The position numbers and the translations under genes are program-made. Shown here one piece after another: positions 32,965 to 44,235 of a stretch of DNA of 64,000 bases (within the stretch, counting starts at the first letter, position 1; every line of letters starts with the position of its first letter). The notes under the pieces were generated by a model. The model had not been told where the DNA came from. It ran no database searches and was given only the letters and a program-made list of their open reading frames with translations. Origin of the DNA: Eretmocerus hayati. Its lineage: Eukaryota; Arthropoda; Insecta; Hymenoptera; Aphelinidae. The stretch is from NCBI GenBank assembly GCA_029851415.1, contig CM056743.1, positions 66,866,186 to 66,930,185 on the forward strand. Reading direction: 5' to 3'.

Positions 32965-34980
32965 AATGGAAATTATCAAAACTGTGTTCATCTTGATCCT
33001 ATTCGGCCTATGGAATTCATCAGAAGCGCATCTAGTTGAGTACGATTGCGGTGAGGAATTAACAAATCTAACAACAATATCCTTAGTCAGAGTTGACGAC
33101 TGCGACATCAAACCACCTCAGTTGAATATCTCGTCCATGTCAATGTACTGCAACTAAACGAATTCGGATCAACTATAATCAAGACCTGTAGTATAAAAAT
33201 TTACAGACAAGTCCCACACTGCGGCGTGATGTCATGGGCATCTAGAGTAAACAACGGTGAGATAACATTCTATAAAGACATAAATCACAGCGAATGCCTA
33301 CGGTTACACAAGGATAGATCGGCCAAAATTGGAAAAACAGACATAGACAGAATACCCATGGGAACATCCAGAAGTCATCCTATTACGCTCGCTGGAGGCT
33401 CAGACAGTGGAGGGAATTGTGAGGAAACCCAATAAAGCGATCAATACGGTAGCTGGGCCGAAGCAGTGGTAGCCGGATACGCAGAAATACTCTCACAAAA
33501 ATACAAAGCCACGATTGATCTAGGAACTGACAAATTTCACATGCAAACAGCAGCAGCATGCAAATTCTCCGAAGAATCCTGCTTTGACCAAATGCAAGGA
33601 TGGGCGTTCTGGGACCCTTTACCGTTAGATTCTTGCGGAACTAGCCTGTATGATGGTTGAAATAATGAAACAAGAGACGTGGAAAGGAGAAATAAGATAA
33701 CATACATCTTAGATTCCGAAGAAGTTACATTCGCATTAACCGCCACCTCTGAAGAACGTATTTGTGGTTATACATCCATCAGGACCGAACACCCAAGACT
33801 GTTCATTCTGGAAGAACAGAACAACCCACCATTCCGAAAAACAAAAGATGTTGCAGTCGAAAACATAGACCTGTTCGCCTATATAAACCCAAAATTCGTA
33901 TTTGTAGAGAAGCATATCCGCAAACAAATATCGTGACCTTACCACGACATCATTCGTCACAAATGAGAAGTCGAAAGGAAAGTATTGAACAACGCTCTGG
34001 CAATTGCCACTCAGTCACCTGACGAATTCGCATACCGTCTCATGGGAGCACCAGGATACATGGCAGTACTAGCAGGAGAAGTAGTCCATCTGGTGAAATG
34101 TCTGAAAACTGCCGTAACCCTACGATCTACGAAAGATTGTTACCAACAACTACCAGTGTTTCGAGGTAAAGAAGAATATTACCTTGCACCAAGAACCAGG
34201 GTCGCAGTGAGAACAGGAACTCAAATTTCATGCAGTCGCGTTATGCCATCAATGTATTATATAAATAACACTTGGGCACAGTTTTAACCAGATATATTTT
34301 ACGGAAAAGACCCGGAAACTCTGAAACCACAAACAGCACCTCTACCTTCAACCACATCAACCCATCACAACTAGCAACAAGCGGATTATATACGCCTGCT
34401 GATACAAACAAATTGAGAGATCGGATAATGTTCCCCCTAGAAAGAGGACCAGTACTGAACTCGGTCGCATTAGGGATAGCAGGTTGTGAAACACTCGAAA
34501 GAGGCCTCTTAATAATGGGACTGATAGATGCCGATACATTGGAGGAATTAGCTGCTTCAACTTGGAAAAAAATGTGGATGAGATTCGTAACCTTTGGATC
34601 CATTAATGCCGGATTTATGGGAGTATTCATCCCACTCAGAGTGATCAAACTGATAGTCAACACAGTCATTCACGGTTACGCATCATACAGCATCTACGGA
34701 TGGTAACTCCATCACACAACTCCTGCTAAACCTTGGTAAAAATTACCGTGAAGACGGAATAGACCGAAAGGAGAAGAAAGGAGAATTGAACAATCAACCT
34801 GACGAAATTGAGTACCAACTGATCGAAACAACGGAACAGTCAGAAGAAAGACACGACAACAAGGAACTAATTGACCGGACCCATCAGACACATGACCGTA
34901 ACAATCACCGAAACGAAGAATACCAACAAATTCACCCACATATTGGCCGTACCGAATCTCTGTACCATATCCCACGCTGA
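32965..34980 (+). pseudogene. Second envelope glycoprotein, chuvirus (mononegavirus-relative) type
   Basis: A signal peptide (TVFILILFGLWNSSEA) is followed by VEYDCGEELTNLTTISLV, then cysteine-rich blocks at 33180-33435 (HCGVMSWASR) and 33450-33660 (QGWAFWDPLPLDSCGTSLY), then FALTATSEERICGY and TEHPRLFIL near 33760-33815. A later frame (34272-34706) has SGLYTPADTNKLRD with IMFPLERG, a membrane-like segment (NAGFMGVFIPLRVIKLIVN) and an ending YGW before a long charged tail (to 34980). The series YDC, WDPLPLDSC, TEHPRLFI, IMFP, YGW is what I know from chuvirus glycoproteins and their copies in insect genomes. It is unrelated in sequence to the F-type protein upstream. About five breaks show that it is not functional. 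Confidence 0.78.
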
Positions 34981-35039
34981 GCAGAATTGAAACAGCGAGA
35001 TTAACAACTTACGTTTAACCCACGTTCCAATACTATGAA

Positions 35040-35473
35040 AAGAGGAGACGACGGAATATTTTGATGGAATATTACCACAAGATTACCCAGAAACCTACGA
35101 AAGATGATTAGAATACGCATGCATAGTCAAGAATCCAAATATCGTCTCCTATTATGCTAGCGGTTGGACCGAGATGATCGAATGTAATAGATGCTATGGG
35201 AGACATCACTTCGCCTACAACGAACCTGTCAGAGCATATCAAGCCTGGTATACCACAGCACTTAGAGAAGCCATGCACATAGATTGTCGCGAATGTCAGA
35301 GATCTGTACTCAACGAAAATCCAGTAAAATGTTGTAATTTATGCACAGAAGACTTCTTTCAAACCGAAGATATGGCCAGCCGGGCCAACTACCGCAATGA
35401 AATCAGAGCCCGCTTTGACAGAGAGAGACAAACCATACTCGACTCACTTCAGCAGCGGCAACAACCCTCTTAA
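35040..35473 (+). pseudogene. Cysteine-rich cargo protein X
   Basis: The same frame runs from about 35052 (FDGILPQDYPETYER, one TGA, then EYACIVKNPNIVSYYASGW) through 35174-35473. It holds several CxxC-type pairs: IECNRCYG with HHF, IDCRECQRS and KCCNLCTEDFF, a possible zinc-binding fold of RING or related type. It ends with an arginine-rich helix and QQRQQ. I do not recognise the family. Only the single stop breaks it, so it is among the better preserved cargo genes. Confidence 0.55.
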
Positions 35474-35584
35474 AAAAAACCTAAACAAGGGAAATAGAGC
35501 AATAAAATGAAATCTACCCCCTCGTCTACATAACCAGAACTTTTGGTCCCCTCTCTCGCACAAGGAAGTGTTGTGGATCATGTA

Positions 35585-35940
35585 ACGACAAAAGAAACGA
35601 CATCAAACAAGGAGAGATGAACTTCTACGTACGGAATATCGCTTCAGATGCCGCTAAATGGAAATGTACAGAATGCAAGAAACGCTTATGGGTGAAATGC
35701 ACATTGGATAAAAACGCTTTGGAATCCTTGTTAGACGCTTCTGTTAAAGACGACTCAGCCGTTATCAAATTGGTCGCTCATAAGAATAAACTAAAACCCG
35801 CTCCGAAGTACCACGAGGAAGCAACAGATACTGACTCTCGGGATACTATACTCGAATTACCTCCCACGATCTCAACACCAGAATACGAGGAATTAGCACA
35901 ATTCTACATAGACGAGATCGACTCATCGAGCTCACCATGA
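35585..35940 (+). pseudogene. Cysteine-rich cargo protein Y
   Basis: The frame 35617-35940, with an upstream extension from about 35570 (CCGSCND), has a CxxC pair near its start and another in KWKCTECKKRLWVKC. An acidic, serine-rich tail follows (TDTDSRD, DEIDSSSSP). Two CxxC pairs could form one zinc site. The stop at 35938-35940 overlaps the start of the next frame by four bases (ATGA), a compact arrangement seen in viruses. The family is unknown. Confidence 0.5.
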
Positions 35941-36126
35941 CTCAACTGGAATGTCGACTTATTATAGAAATGGATCAACCCAGCTCAACCATGAACTGCC
36001 GGAACTTGTCAGACACAATCAACAGAATTACCGCCGACACTGCACACAAGGAGATGTCTATCTACGAAAATAGATTACGCACCTACAGGAATTGGCCACT
36101 GAGCATGCGCCAATCAAAGGAAGATC
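35937..36126 (+). pseudogene. Start of a BIR (inhibitor-of-apoptosis-like) protein, truncated
   Basis: The reading begins at ATG 35937, and the phrase YENRLRTYRNWPLSM at about 36060-36105 fits the first helix of a BIR domain (R-L-x-T-F/Y-x-x-W-P). The zinc-binding Cys/Cys/His/Cys part is missing because a dispersed repeat takes over at about 36,130. IAP proteins with BIR domains bind caspases or their antagonists, and insect DNA viruses carry them. The call rests on one short motif, so it is tentative. Confidence 0.45.
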
Positions 36127-36129
36127 TAA

Positions 36130-36990
36130 CCCATAACCCATTTTTTCATCGTCTCGATAGCCTGATTCGAGAGATTGAACAACTGTCAATGGATTTGATG
36201 ATCCTTGGTGTAATTCACAATCTCTAATGATGAAATAGAGTCTAAATGACTAGATTCCTGCTTTTACGAGGAACGAATCAGTGAATAACTGAGTTCTCGG
36301 CGTAAGCGTGACATTAGGCGTGCTTCTCTTCTTCATAATCTTATTTTCTATGGGAATAGTCGGGAAACCAATTGTAAAACACTATTCCATCATGAACATG
36401 AATCGATTACCCAAATAATGTCATCAACAAGACGAAAAAGTGCGTTGTATTGAGTTAAGATTCTTTCGATGCATGATTTGCCTTTCGATGCCCGTTTTTT
36501 GAGGTTATGTTGAATCAAAATGTATGAACTGAGCTCTCCATCGGGAAGATGAGATAAAAATACGTCGAAAATGCCTCGATTGATCACTTCCCTGCGTCGA
36601 ATTGAACGGCCCAGAACGCTCGCGAAAGGCAAACAGCACGTAAATGACTACTCGTACTTTCATCGTTGCTTTGCTTCTAGAGAATCTCGAAACACCCCTA
36701 TTTCCTCTAGAGTTATTTCGACGTGAAATTCCTCGATCTTTCGATTGGAAATGTTACAAAAACCTGACAAAAGGGGTAATTTTGAGTTATTGCCATTTCA
36801 AAACTTGATTACTAATTTTTGAGGTTATAGTGGCACAGAACCGGAAAACAAACCCCGCCATTGGAAAGCTGAGGCAAAAATACGTCGAATGATGTCATTG
36901 CTTTTTTTCTACGTGGAATCTACGGTCTCACAGATGGCTCAAACCTACATGTTTCAGCCTCCAAAAAGCAACCCAGGACAGTTGACGTAT
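36130..36990 (+). repeat. Dispersed repeat R, copy 1
   Basis: About 850 bp, starting near ATTTTTTCATCGTCTCGA, are repeated at 57,540-58,385 in the same orientation at roughly 80-85% identity by eye. It ends the giant element. No coding frame is shared between the two copies. Confidence 0.8.
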
Positions 36991-37505
36991 TCCGCTCTAT
37001 AAACGGTTGAGGCTTAGTAGTATTGGACGTTCTAGAGTTCATGTATTCAGGAGTACGTAGACATTGCTCGAATGACCTGTCAAGTTTCTTGATTGTATGA
37101 TTACTTGGACACGTGAGATTCTCCCTTTGTAAACTATCGGAACAATCTGTGACTTATTTACACTTAAGGGAGGTTTTATCTCAGGAAGTTAACTCTCCAA
37201 CCTAGTTATTGAGGGGAGTGCAAATATTGATTCGAGTAATCAATTACGATGTACAATTCTCAAGAGATTCGTTTATGAGAAAAAATTATTTTCTGTTAAG
37301 TGGTTGTGCACCAAGGGAATTCTGTCTCCAGATTATTAGTCATAGGCAAAATCATCTCATTGATGTACTCATCCTCGAAACCAATTACTTGAGAGGTTTT
37401 GGCTGACTTGACAAGGATCTTCAGAATCCTAGACTTTGTTTGTAACCTATCGGTTAACCTGGAATTGAACTCTGAATGAGCGGGTCTTTTTTTCTAATGA
37501 AGTAA
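36991..37505. other. Spacer without recognisable features
   Basis: No gene or clear repeat is seen. It is AT-rich and has stops in all frames. Confidence 0.35.
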
Positions 37506-39700
37506 TTTCATCTTGACTATTCCTAGATATCATTCCATACTGCTTGGGATGATGGGTTGAGTATCTCTAGATAGGTGAACCTGGTTGATAATCCACCGGT
37601 GGACGTGAAAGTGGACTTTTAAGCGGAGGTCCCACCCTGATTTCGAGATCTGGCCTGAAAAATCATGGGAGGCTGAAGATCCGGATGGCGTGGTCAGTAA
37701 GAAGGAAATTGTCGACCATTTTTGTCCACTGGTTTGCGCCCCCTTCGTTCGATCGACAGATCTATACGACATTTTGTTCAAAACCATGAAGAATACCTCC
37801 GAAAAGATTTACAAACCGATCCATCAAGTTATGTACGACTGAATACATTTTTTCGGGTCAAAAATCTGAATTCTCTTGCTGAAACGACTCAGAACTCGGG
37901 AAATATCGATAATTCCGAAAAATCACAAGAATATTTCCTGGTCGAGATGAAAAAATGACATCGGACTAGTGAACATGTGTATGAGTATAATCGCGATAAC
38001 TTACCCGGAACAGGTTATGACCTTTCATTTTGACGAGCAAGCTCCAAATCACCCCGTTCAAATTTTCCTACGCGTATTCTATTGGAATACACTTGGAAAT
38101 AGTTATCCAGATCGATCCGTTTATTCCTCTCTTTTATGTTCCAAGATTGAGGGTCAAAATGTCAGTTCCGTGTATTGTTACATTTGCAGACCGACGTATA
38201 CCTCCAGCGCCAGCGTCGGAGTAGATAGTCGCTAAGCGTATGCTCAAATTCTTTCCTCGAAGTAAAATGTTGAAACAACCATTTTTGATAGGTTTCATGT
38301 CCAGAACTCGTGGTTCAGTTCCCAAGCCATGTGACTCAATCTTGTTATGAGATATTCACTAAAAATGGAACACTCATTAGGAATGCTCACAGCGTATGCT
38401 AGATCAAGTCTAGGTCACTTTGTAGTGGACAAAATTCCAAGGAAACGGTTCAGATAATCAAATCCTAGTACGGGAAAAGGTCCACTACCAAAGGTTTGAG
38501 TGCTGCATGTACATTCGTAGCCGAAAATTGGCCATGTAATTAACTTTGTCAGTTCCGTGCATACCAAGTTACTCCACTGAAAGTCAATTCATCTAGGCGC
38601 AAACAATTTCCACTGAAATATGGTGGGGATAGATGGGATCTACAGGGAGAAGTTTCTATCTCAATTGCTCTATTTTTTAAAAGCGATTTTGAGGCGAAAT
38701 GTCAGTTCCGTGCATGTCAGTTTCATGCATTCAAAAACTGTTGCCTGTGATACTCAATAGCACGGGAAAGACGGAGGAATGGAGTTCTGTGCTCCGGAGC
38801 ATGTATTTCCGACTCAAATCAACCATCTTAACACGAATTTCAAGGTCATATGGTCCTATCTTATCAGGATTCCTCGCTAGACAACAAAACGTCAAAAACC
38901 GCAAATGTCAGTTCCGTGTACTACTCCCCATATGTCTTATACAAGTGACTAACACATATACCGTCCTTGAACGTTCCAAAAAACGTCTGTATACGTTTGA
39001 TCACATATTATCGCTAAATATGCAAAAAGGAATAGAAAAAGTCGACTCAGACAAGCATAGACTCGATATTCAATTTCTGAAATTTTGGACACAAAATGTG
39101 TAAGTTATCGCGATTATTATATCCATATTATTATATGAATTTCTGGTGATATTTTTCCTCGATGCTTGAAATATTTCGTTCACTAATCCCATGTAATTTG
39201 TTGATCTAAACATGGAAGTACTCTCATAATTTTTGAAATTATCAATCTTTCTCGAGTTCTGAGGCATTTTAGCAGGAAAATTCGAATTTGTGACCCGAGA
39301 AGATGTATGTGGTCGACCAGAATTTGATGGATCGGTCTGTAAATTTTTTGGGGGTACTTTTTATGGTTTTGAACGGAATGTCGTATGGGTTTGGCGATCG
39401 GGCGAAGGGAGCGCAAACAAATAGACAAAAATGATCGAAAAAATTTGTTTTTTCTGAAAAACTGATTGCGCCACCGTTCTGAGATTGGAAAAATACATAC
39501 AAATCCAAATCTCCAGCCCTCCGTGATTTCTCAGTCGAGACTTCAAAATTGAGGTGGGACTTCCCCTTAATAAAGATTATCTTCGCTTTTCTCACGTAGT
39601 AATTTCATCTTCAACTATTGGTAGATATTTGTTCATGATGAGTTGAGTATCTCTAGAATAAGAAACCTTCTTCATAATCCACCAAAGGACCTCAATGTGG
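37506..39700. repeat. Large inverted-repeat element
   Basis: Arms of about 300-330 bp (37,625-37,930 and 39,230-39,560) are imperfect reverse complements; both include ATCATTTTTGTC or a close form, GTTTGCGC, TTCAAAACCAT and ACCGATCCATCAA. A further inverted match sits inside (37,980-38,010 and 39,100-39,125, ATCGCGATAACTTAC). Outside the arms a direct repeat of about 90 bp occurs (37,506-37,600 and 39,604-39,700, with GTTGAGTATCTCTAGA). The middle is non-coding. It is a decayed fold-back element. Confidence 0.65.
38152..38925 (+). repeat. Four copies of GTCAGTTCCGTG
   Basis: GTCAGTTCCGTG followed by C or T occurs at about 38160, 38548, 38700 and 38908, three times after AAAT. It is a dispersed short motif inside the unique middle of the inverted-repeat element; the meaning is unknown. 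Confidence 0.6.
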
Positions 39701-42449
39701 ACTTTGAATAAGGATATCTCTGATTTTCTCACCGAGTAATTTTATGTTGAACTATTGGTGAATATTTGTTTATATTGTGGAGGAAAGTATCCTCCAGTGA
39801 CTACCAACACATGAGATAACCGAATGTGCAGATACTCCTTTATGGAGATTTCATCTTGAGATTCTCATTCGTGGATCCAAACATGAACAGTATTTCAAAA
39901 CACTGATTTGATTATCCGTTATATAGATCACATCCCTCAAAATACCTACTAATGGATACATTTACCCTCTGTGGGATATTTGTGCAGTAGTATCTTGAGA
40001 ATCGGGACAAGATTTCAGGTCCTATGGAAGGTTCGTTGGACGGTTCGGTATTTGGTGTAGAAAATTGAGCTTGAACTGAACTCCAGGGTAATGAGGCGAT
40101 CCAACCATTGCCAGGTATGAATTGCTGCCTCCCCTATCTGGATTCTCTTGTACCTGCAACATACTCGTTTTGGTCTACTATCGGAGAGAGATCATGTAAG
40201 TAACATTGTTGAATATTTCTCAAATTCCTGATGCATATCTGTGAATTTCATAAAGTACTTGACCTTTCAATTCTATTGCATGCACGGAAAAGGTAAAGGT
40301 TGAGGTGAACTCCTTATCGGCGAAGGAGTTGGCTGATTTCCTTCGGAACTCGATTTACATGCAGAGGCTACCCAATCTCTAGAGGGTGAGACAAACTTTC
40401 ACTCGCTTCTCTATTCATGGGCAGCCCTGCTATCTGAATTGATGCTCCTGGGACACGAATACCTAGTTCAAATATCACTGTCTTGATACATATATTTGTA
40501 GTAACAGTGGAGGGCAGGTCTCATAAGTTATCAGCATATGAGTCATGATTACTCAAAATTAACATTCGTATAGAATTATGAAGTACACAACTTGAAAGAG
40601 ACCATCCTGGGCTTTCTGAATGATCATTGTGCTTGCAACGTCTGCAATTTTCAGATAATTTTAAAAGTTTTAGAAATAAGAATTTCCAGTCAGCCACTTG
40701 CGCAGATGACCATCAGACCAGTCGTGTGAGTAGAGTCAGGCATGTATGGTGTGGTAAATACTAATACTAACAACTGTATATTCGATTATTGTGAATTAAC
40801 CGATGCACTAATACTAAAAGCCATTTTTACGCGACGATTGTGGGATACGAAATATATATATACGTGTGGTCAGCTATATTTCACACCCTTTCCACGACGA
40901 ACGATCACCGATATATCAATACTAATAGCTGACCAATCAATTCAAATTTGCGGTGAAATTTCTATTAGTATGCATGAATACGCGTGTCTATGAAATCGTC
41001 CAGTCGAGCCGCCGAAATTGGTCTTGAAATGGGGATCTGGCGAGCTCAGGCATATAGTTAGCCGACGGACGAGTGCGCGGTCTCTTGCGCTGGAACAACA
41101 GCAAAACTACCAAACGCCTGTATCGAGAGCAACACCAGGTCTCCCCAAGACCAATGTAAGTTCAATACTTAGAATATCCAAGTGGTCCGCTTCGGCGAGC
41201 ACGCGGATTAGAATATCACGACCCTCTTTGGATCGGGATAAATAGTCAACCTGGCGACTATTTATGATCCAAGGCGGGACAGAAAGTAATATTTTTTTTT
41301 ACGTGAACGTGGGCAAAATTCCATGCATCAGACCCAATTGGGCAAGCCGGACCGATCGTCTCTGTACCCAGGATGGGGTTCAGACTCACGAGAAGCCGAC
41401 ATTACGCAGTGGTCTGATGCCGGTTCGGTTTTAAAGTAAAATCACCCGGTATACGCGTCGAAATCCAATAATCGAACAAATAAAATCTGTTCGTTCGGCC
41501 CACAATAAATATGCGCGATATTAAAATCTTTCGTGTCTTAAAAATACAAGACTCACGCGAATAGGGTTCAATATTCATTTTACATGCGTACTAATGCGTA
41601 CTGATTCAAATATGTTACAGATAGACGTGTTATTTATCCATTCCGAATGAGTCAGACTGAGGACGAGAGTCACATCGTCGGCCATAGGCAAATCAAGCAC
41701 GAATAATTTCCAATTCTATGTACACGATCGAGATCGTGGTTTTGAATTGTTTAGAATCAAATTTTATAGTAAAAAATCAAATCATTATATAAATTAGAGG
41801 AATAAAATCATGATCGAACGAACCAAACTATTTTCATGAGAAAATACCAAATACTTTAATTCCCAGAATATATTTTGAATATTTTCAAGCCCTCCTTTGG
41901 CAATCGAGTTTTTACACATAGAGCCACTTATATACGTATAATATGCACCATTCTAAGTAGTTTCGCCATTAAAATGAATTATATTGCACCAACAACAGTA
42001 AAAACCTGCATGATATATTTTGGCTGTTGATTCCATAAAAATCGACCTTCAATTGATCAAATACTTGTCTCAGACGACGGCGTTATTCTGTTTTACGATC
42101 AAATCGAGTAATAGACTCAATTACCTATAATTTAAGCCAAGGTACGTGTAATTATCACATACCAAACCTGAGAACAAGCGATCTGATCGATTGAATCGTT
42201 GGATTCAGCGAAGTAACTAAAATATAGCTTTATTCGTAGATAATTCAATCTATGTGCATTTTTCGTTGCTCATAGTTTTTAATATAAGTAACTTGTGGCC
42301 GTAGTATGCTCTTTTAGCATTGAACAGCTAGAGTGCAGTAATCCCAAAGATCCAGTCCCCGATTGATCGATTGAAAGTACGAGGATTTCAATCGATCTAA
42401 GCAGTAAAAACGTGAGTATATTTGGATGTTCGGGAGGAAGCAGCCAAGC
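39701..42449. other. Mostly unique DNA without recognisable gene
   Basis: No domain-bearing frame is seen. A candidate exon (41018-41156) ends in a good donor (CCAAT|GTAAGT), but no partner is visible. A 10-bp hairpin ATAAATAGTC/GACTATTTAT lies at about 41240-41267. This is the least repeat-like part of the window and may be host intergenic DNA. Confidence 0.35.
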
Positions 42450-42655
42450 TAAAATCCGGTGCCGAATAATATTTTTCGCAATTTTCCGATGTTTGGGTGC
42501 CTACAAAATTGCGAAAAATAACTTTCGCACCTCGCACATGAGGTTCCCCGCTTCCGAGCGATCATTTCAACCCTCGCCTCCGGCTCGGGCCGAAAACCGA
42601 TCGCTCAGAAGCGAGCTACAACCTCATAAACTCGGTGCGAAATATACTACTACGA
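42450..42655 (+). repeat. Palindromic repeat, copy 1
   Basis: It contains a self-complementary core (TTTCGCACCTCGCA at 42522 and GGTGCGAAA at about 42637, with CCGAGCGATC/GATCGCTC inside) preceded by GCAATTTTCCGATGTTT. The whole unit occurs again in opposite orientation at 54,628-54,825. It could be a MITE. Confidence 0.7.
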
Positions 42656-44235
42656 CACTCAATTGCTCGGATAGATATAGATATATTCACATATTCCCAA
42701 CCTCGCATGCTGCATCAGAATCCCAATACACAGGAACTAGCTTGAGAATGAATTGTCGCACCTATACTAACCCAATGTACTCTTGAAAGTGATGCTTGAA
42801 ATTGCCACTAATCAGAAAGCTATTTCCGAGGTCACTTTAGTGAAATCCAAATCACAAAGTTCAAAGAATTAGCAGTTCAGGAGGGTTTACAGAATCCACG
42901 GTGTCCTCGAACCAACTTTGGATGAGTCGGAAGACCACCTCGCCTAATCTTTTCTTGAATGATTGTTTGAAGGTCCAATAACACTATCCAAGTGTTTTTA
43001 AAATCGCCTGAGTGGGGATTTTGAAATAAATCGATTTTCATGTTTTTTCTGAAAAAAACGTCAAGAAACCTATTTATTGCGGTTCGATGGCGATGAACGC
43101 TGAATTTTATGCTCGGAATTTCACCAATATCTCGTCAAAAAGTGCAGATGGTTCTAGATAATCCATCTCAGACGATTTGCAACGTAAGGCATAGTAGAAG
43201 AAACATAAACTCTCGGATTTTCGAATAAATTAACTTCAATACACTATTCTATGAAACGTCGTCGAAGCCCCGATAGGATAAACGATGATGATCTTCGATT
43301 ACGTGATATGACCTCTGGGACGCAGGAGGATCCTCGGTGTAAAAATCCAGCAACAGTTGAACTCTGTCTTGCTGCCGACGCAACGTTCTCTACAGCTTGC
43401 TCTTCTGAAACGCTGCTATTTCCAACTCCGGCATTGCTGGGGTGCCTGAACTCAGCACAAACATTTCCACACAAACACGAATGAACCATCTGATATTTTA
43501 TTGCTTTTTTATTGCTAATTTATTGCTGTATTGCGGAATTTATTGCTCTTCATTTTCTCGAATTATGAGTGTTTGTGCTGAGTTCCGTGTGGAGCTAGCA
43601 CAAACATTGGGTTTTCGCCAACCTATCGAAACCTAACTTAGCTTATATTTTATTGCTAATTTATTGCTCTCAGAATCCGTTTTGATCACCCCCTTAGAGC
43701 AACTTCCGGCGGAGATATGAGTGTTTGTGCTGAGTTCAATGTGGACCCAGCACAAACATTGAGTTTTTGTCGATCCATCGAAACCTGACTTAGCTTGTAT
43801 TTTATTGCTAATTTATTGCTCCCAGAATCCGTTTTGATCATCCCCTTAGAGCAACTTCCGGCGGAGATATGAGTGTTTGTGCTGAGTTCAATATGGAGTC
43901 AGCACAAACATTGGGTTTTTGCCGACCTATCAAAACCTAACTTAGCTCATATTTCATTGCTAATTTATTGCTCTCAGAATCCGTCTTGATCATCCCCTTA
44001 GAGCAACTTCCGGCGGAGATATGAGTGTTTGTGCTGAGTTCAATATGGAGTCAGCACAAACATCGGGTTTTTGCCGACCTATCAAAACCTAACTTAGCTT
44101 ATATTTTATTGCTAATTTATTGCTCTCAGAATCCGTTCTGATCATCCCCTTAGAGCAAATTCCGGCGGAGATATGAGTGATTGTACTGAGTTCAATGTGG
44201 ACCCAGCACAAACATTGGGTTCTTGCCGACCTTTC

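Larger units (their letters stand above)
3986..36126 (+). mobile_element. Giant decayed Ty3/gypsy (errantivirus-like) element with cargo genes, split by nested insertions
   Basis: Pol fragments at 3986-6207 stop in the middle of the integrase. The integrase resumes at 25861 in the same sense after a 19.65-kb nested insertion. Downstream of integrase, frames run almost back to back to 36,126: two ankyrin proteins, an F-type envelope protein, a chuvirus-type glycoprotein, two Cys-rich proteins and a BIR-like start. Everything is on the plus strand, with similar decay (scattered stops and frameshifts) and little spacer, which supports one element. The 5' end is truncated inside RT and the 3' end is lost where a dispersed repeat begins at about 36,130, so no LTR is visible. 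Without the nested block about 12.5 kb remains. Alternative: pol and cargo could be two neighbouring insertions, since no intact copy is available here. Confidence 0.65.

Noticed and set aside
32965..34980. Stand-alone endogenous chuvirus fragment
   Set aside because: No nucleoprotein or L-polymerase sequence is nearby, and the glycoprotein is tightly embedded among cargo genes on the same strand. A captured gene is more likely.
25861..36126. Integrated DNA virus (nudivirus or polydnavirus relative) independent of the gypsy element
   Set aside because: Ankyrin and BIR genes would fit, but no core DNA-virus gene (polymerase, per os factor, helicase) is visible, and the genes follow a retroelement integrase directly. 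It is kept as a weaker alternative.
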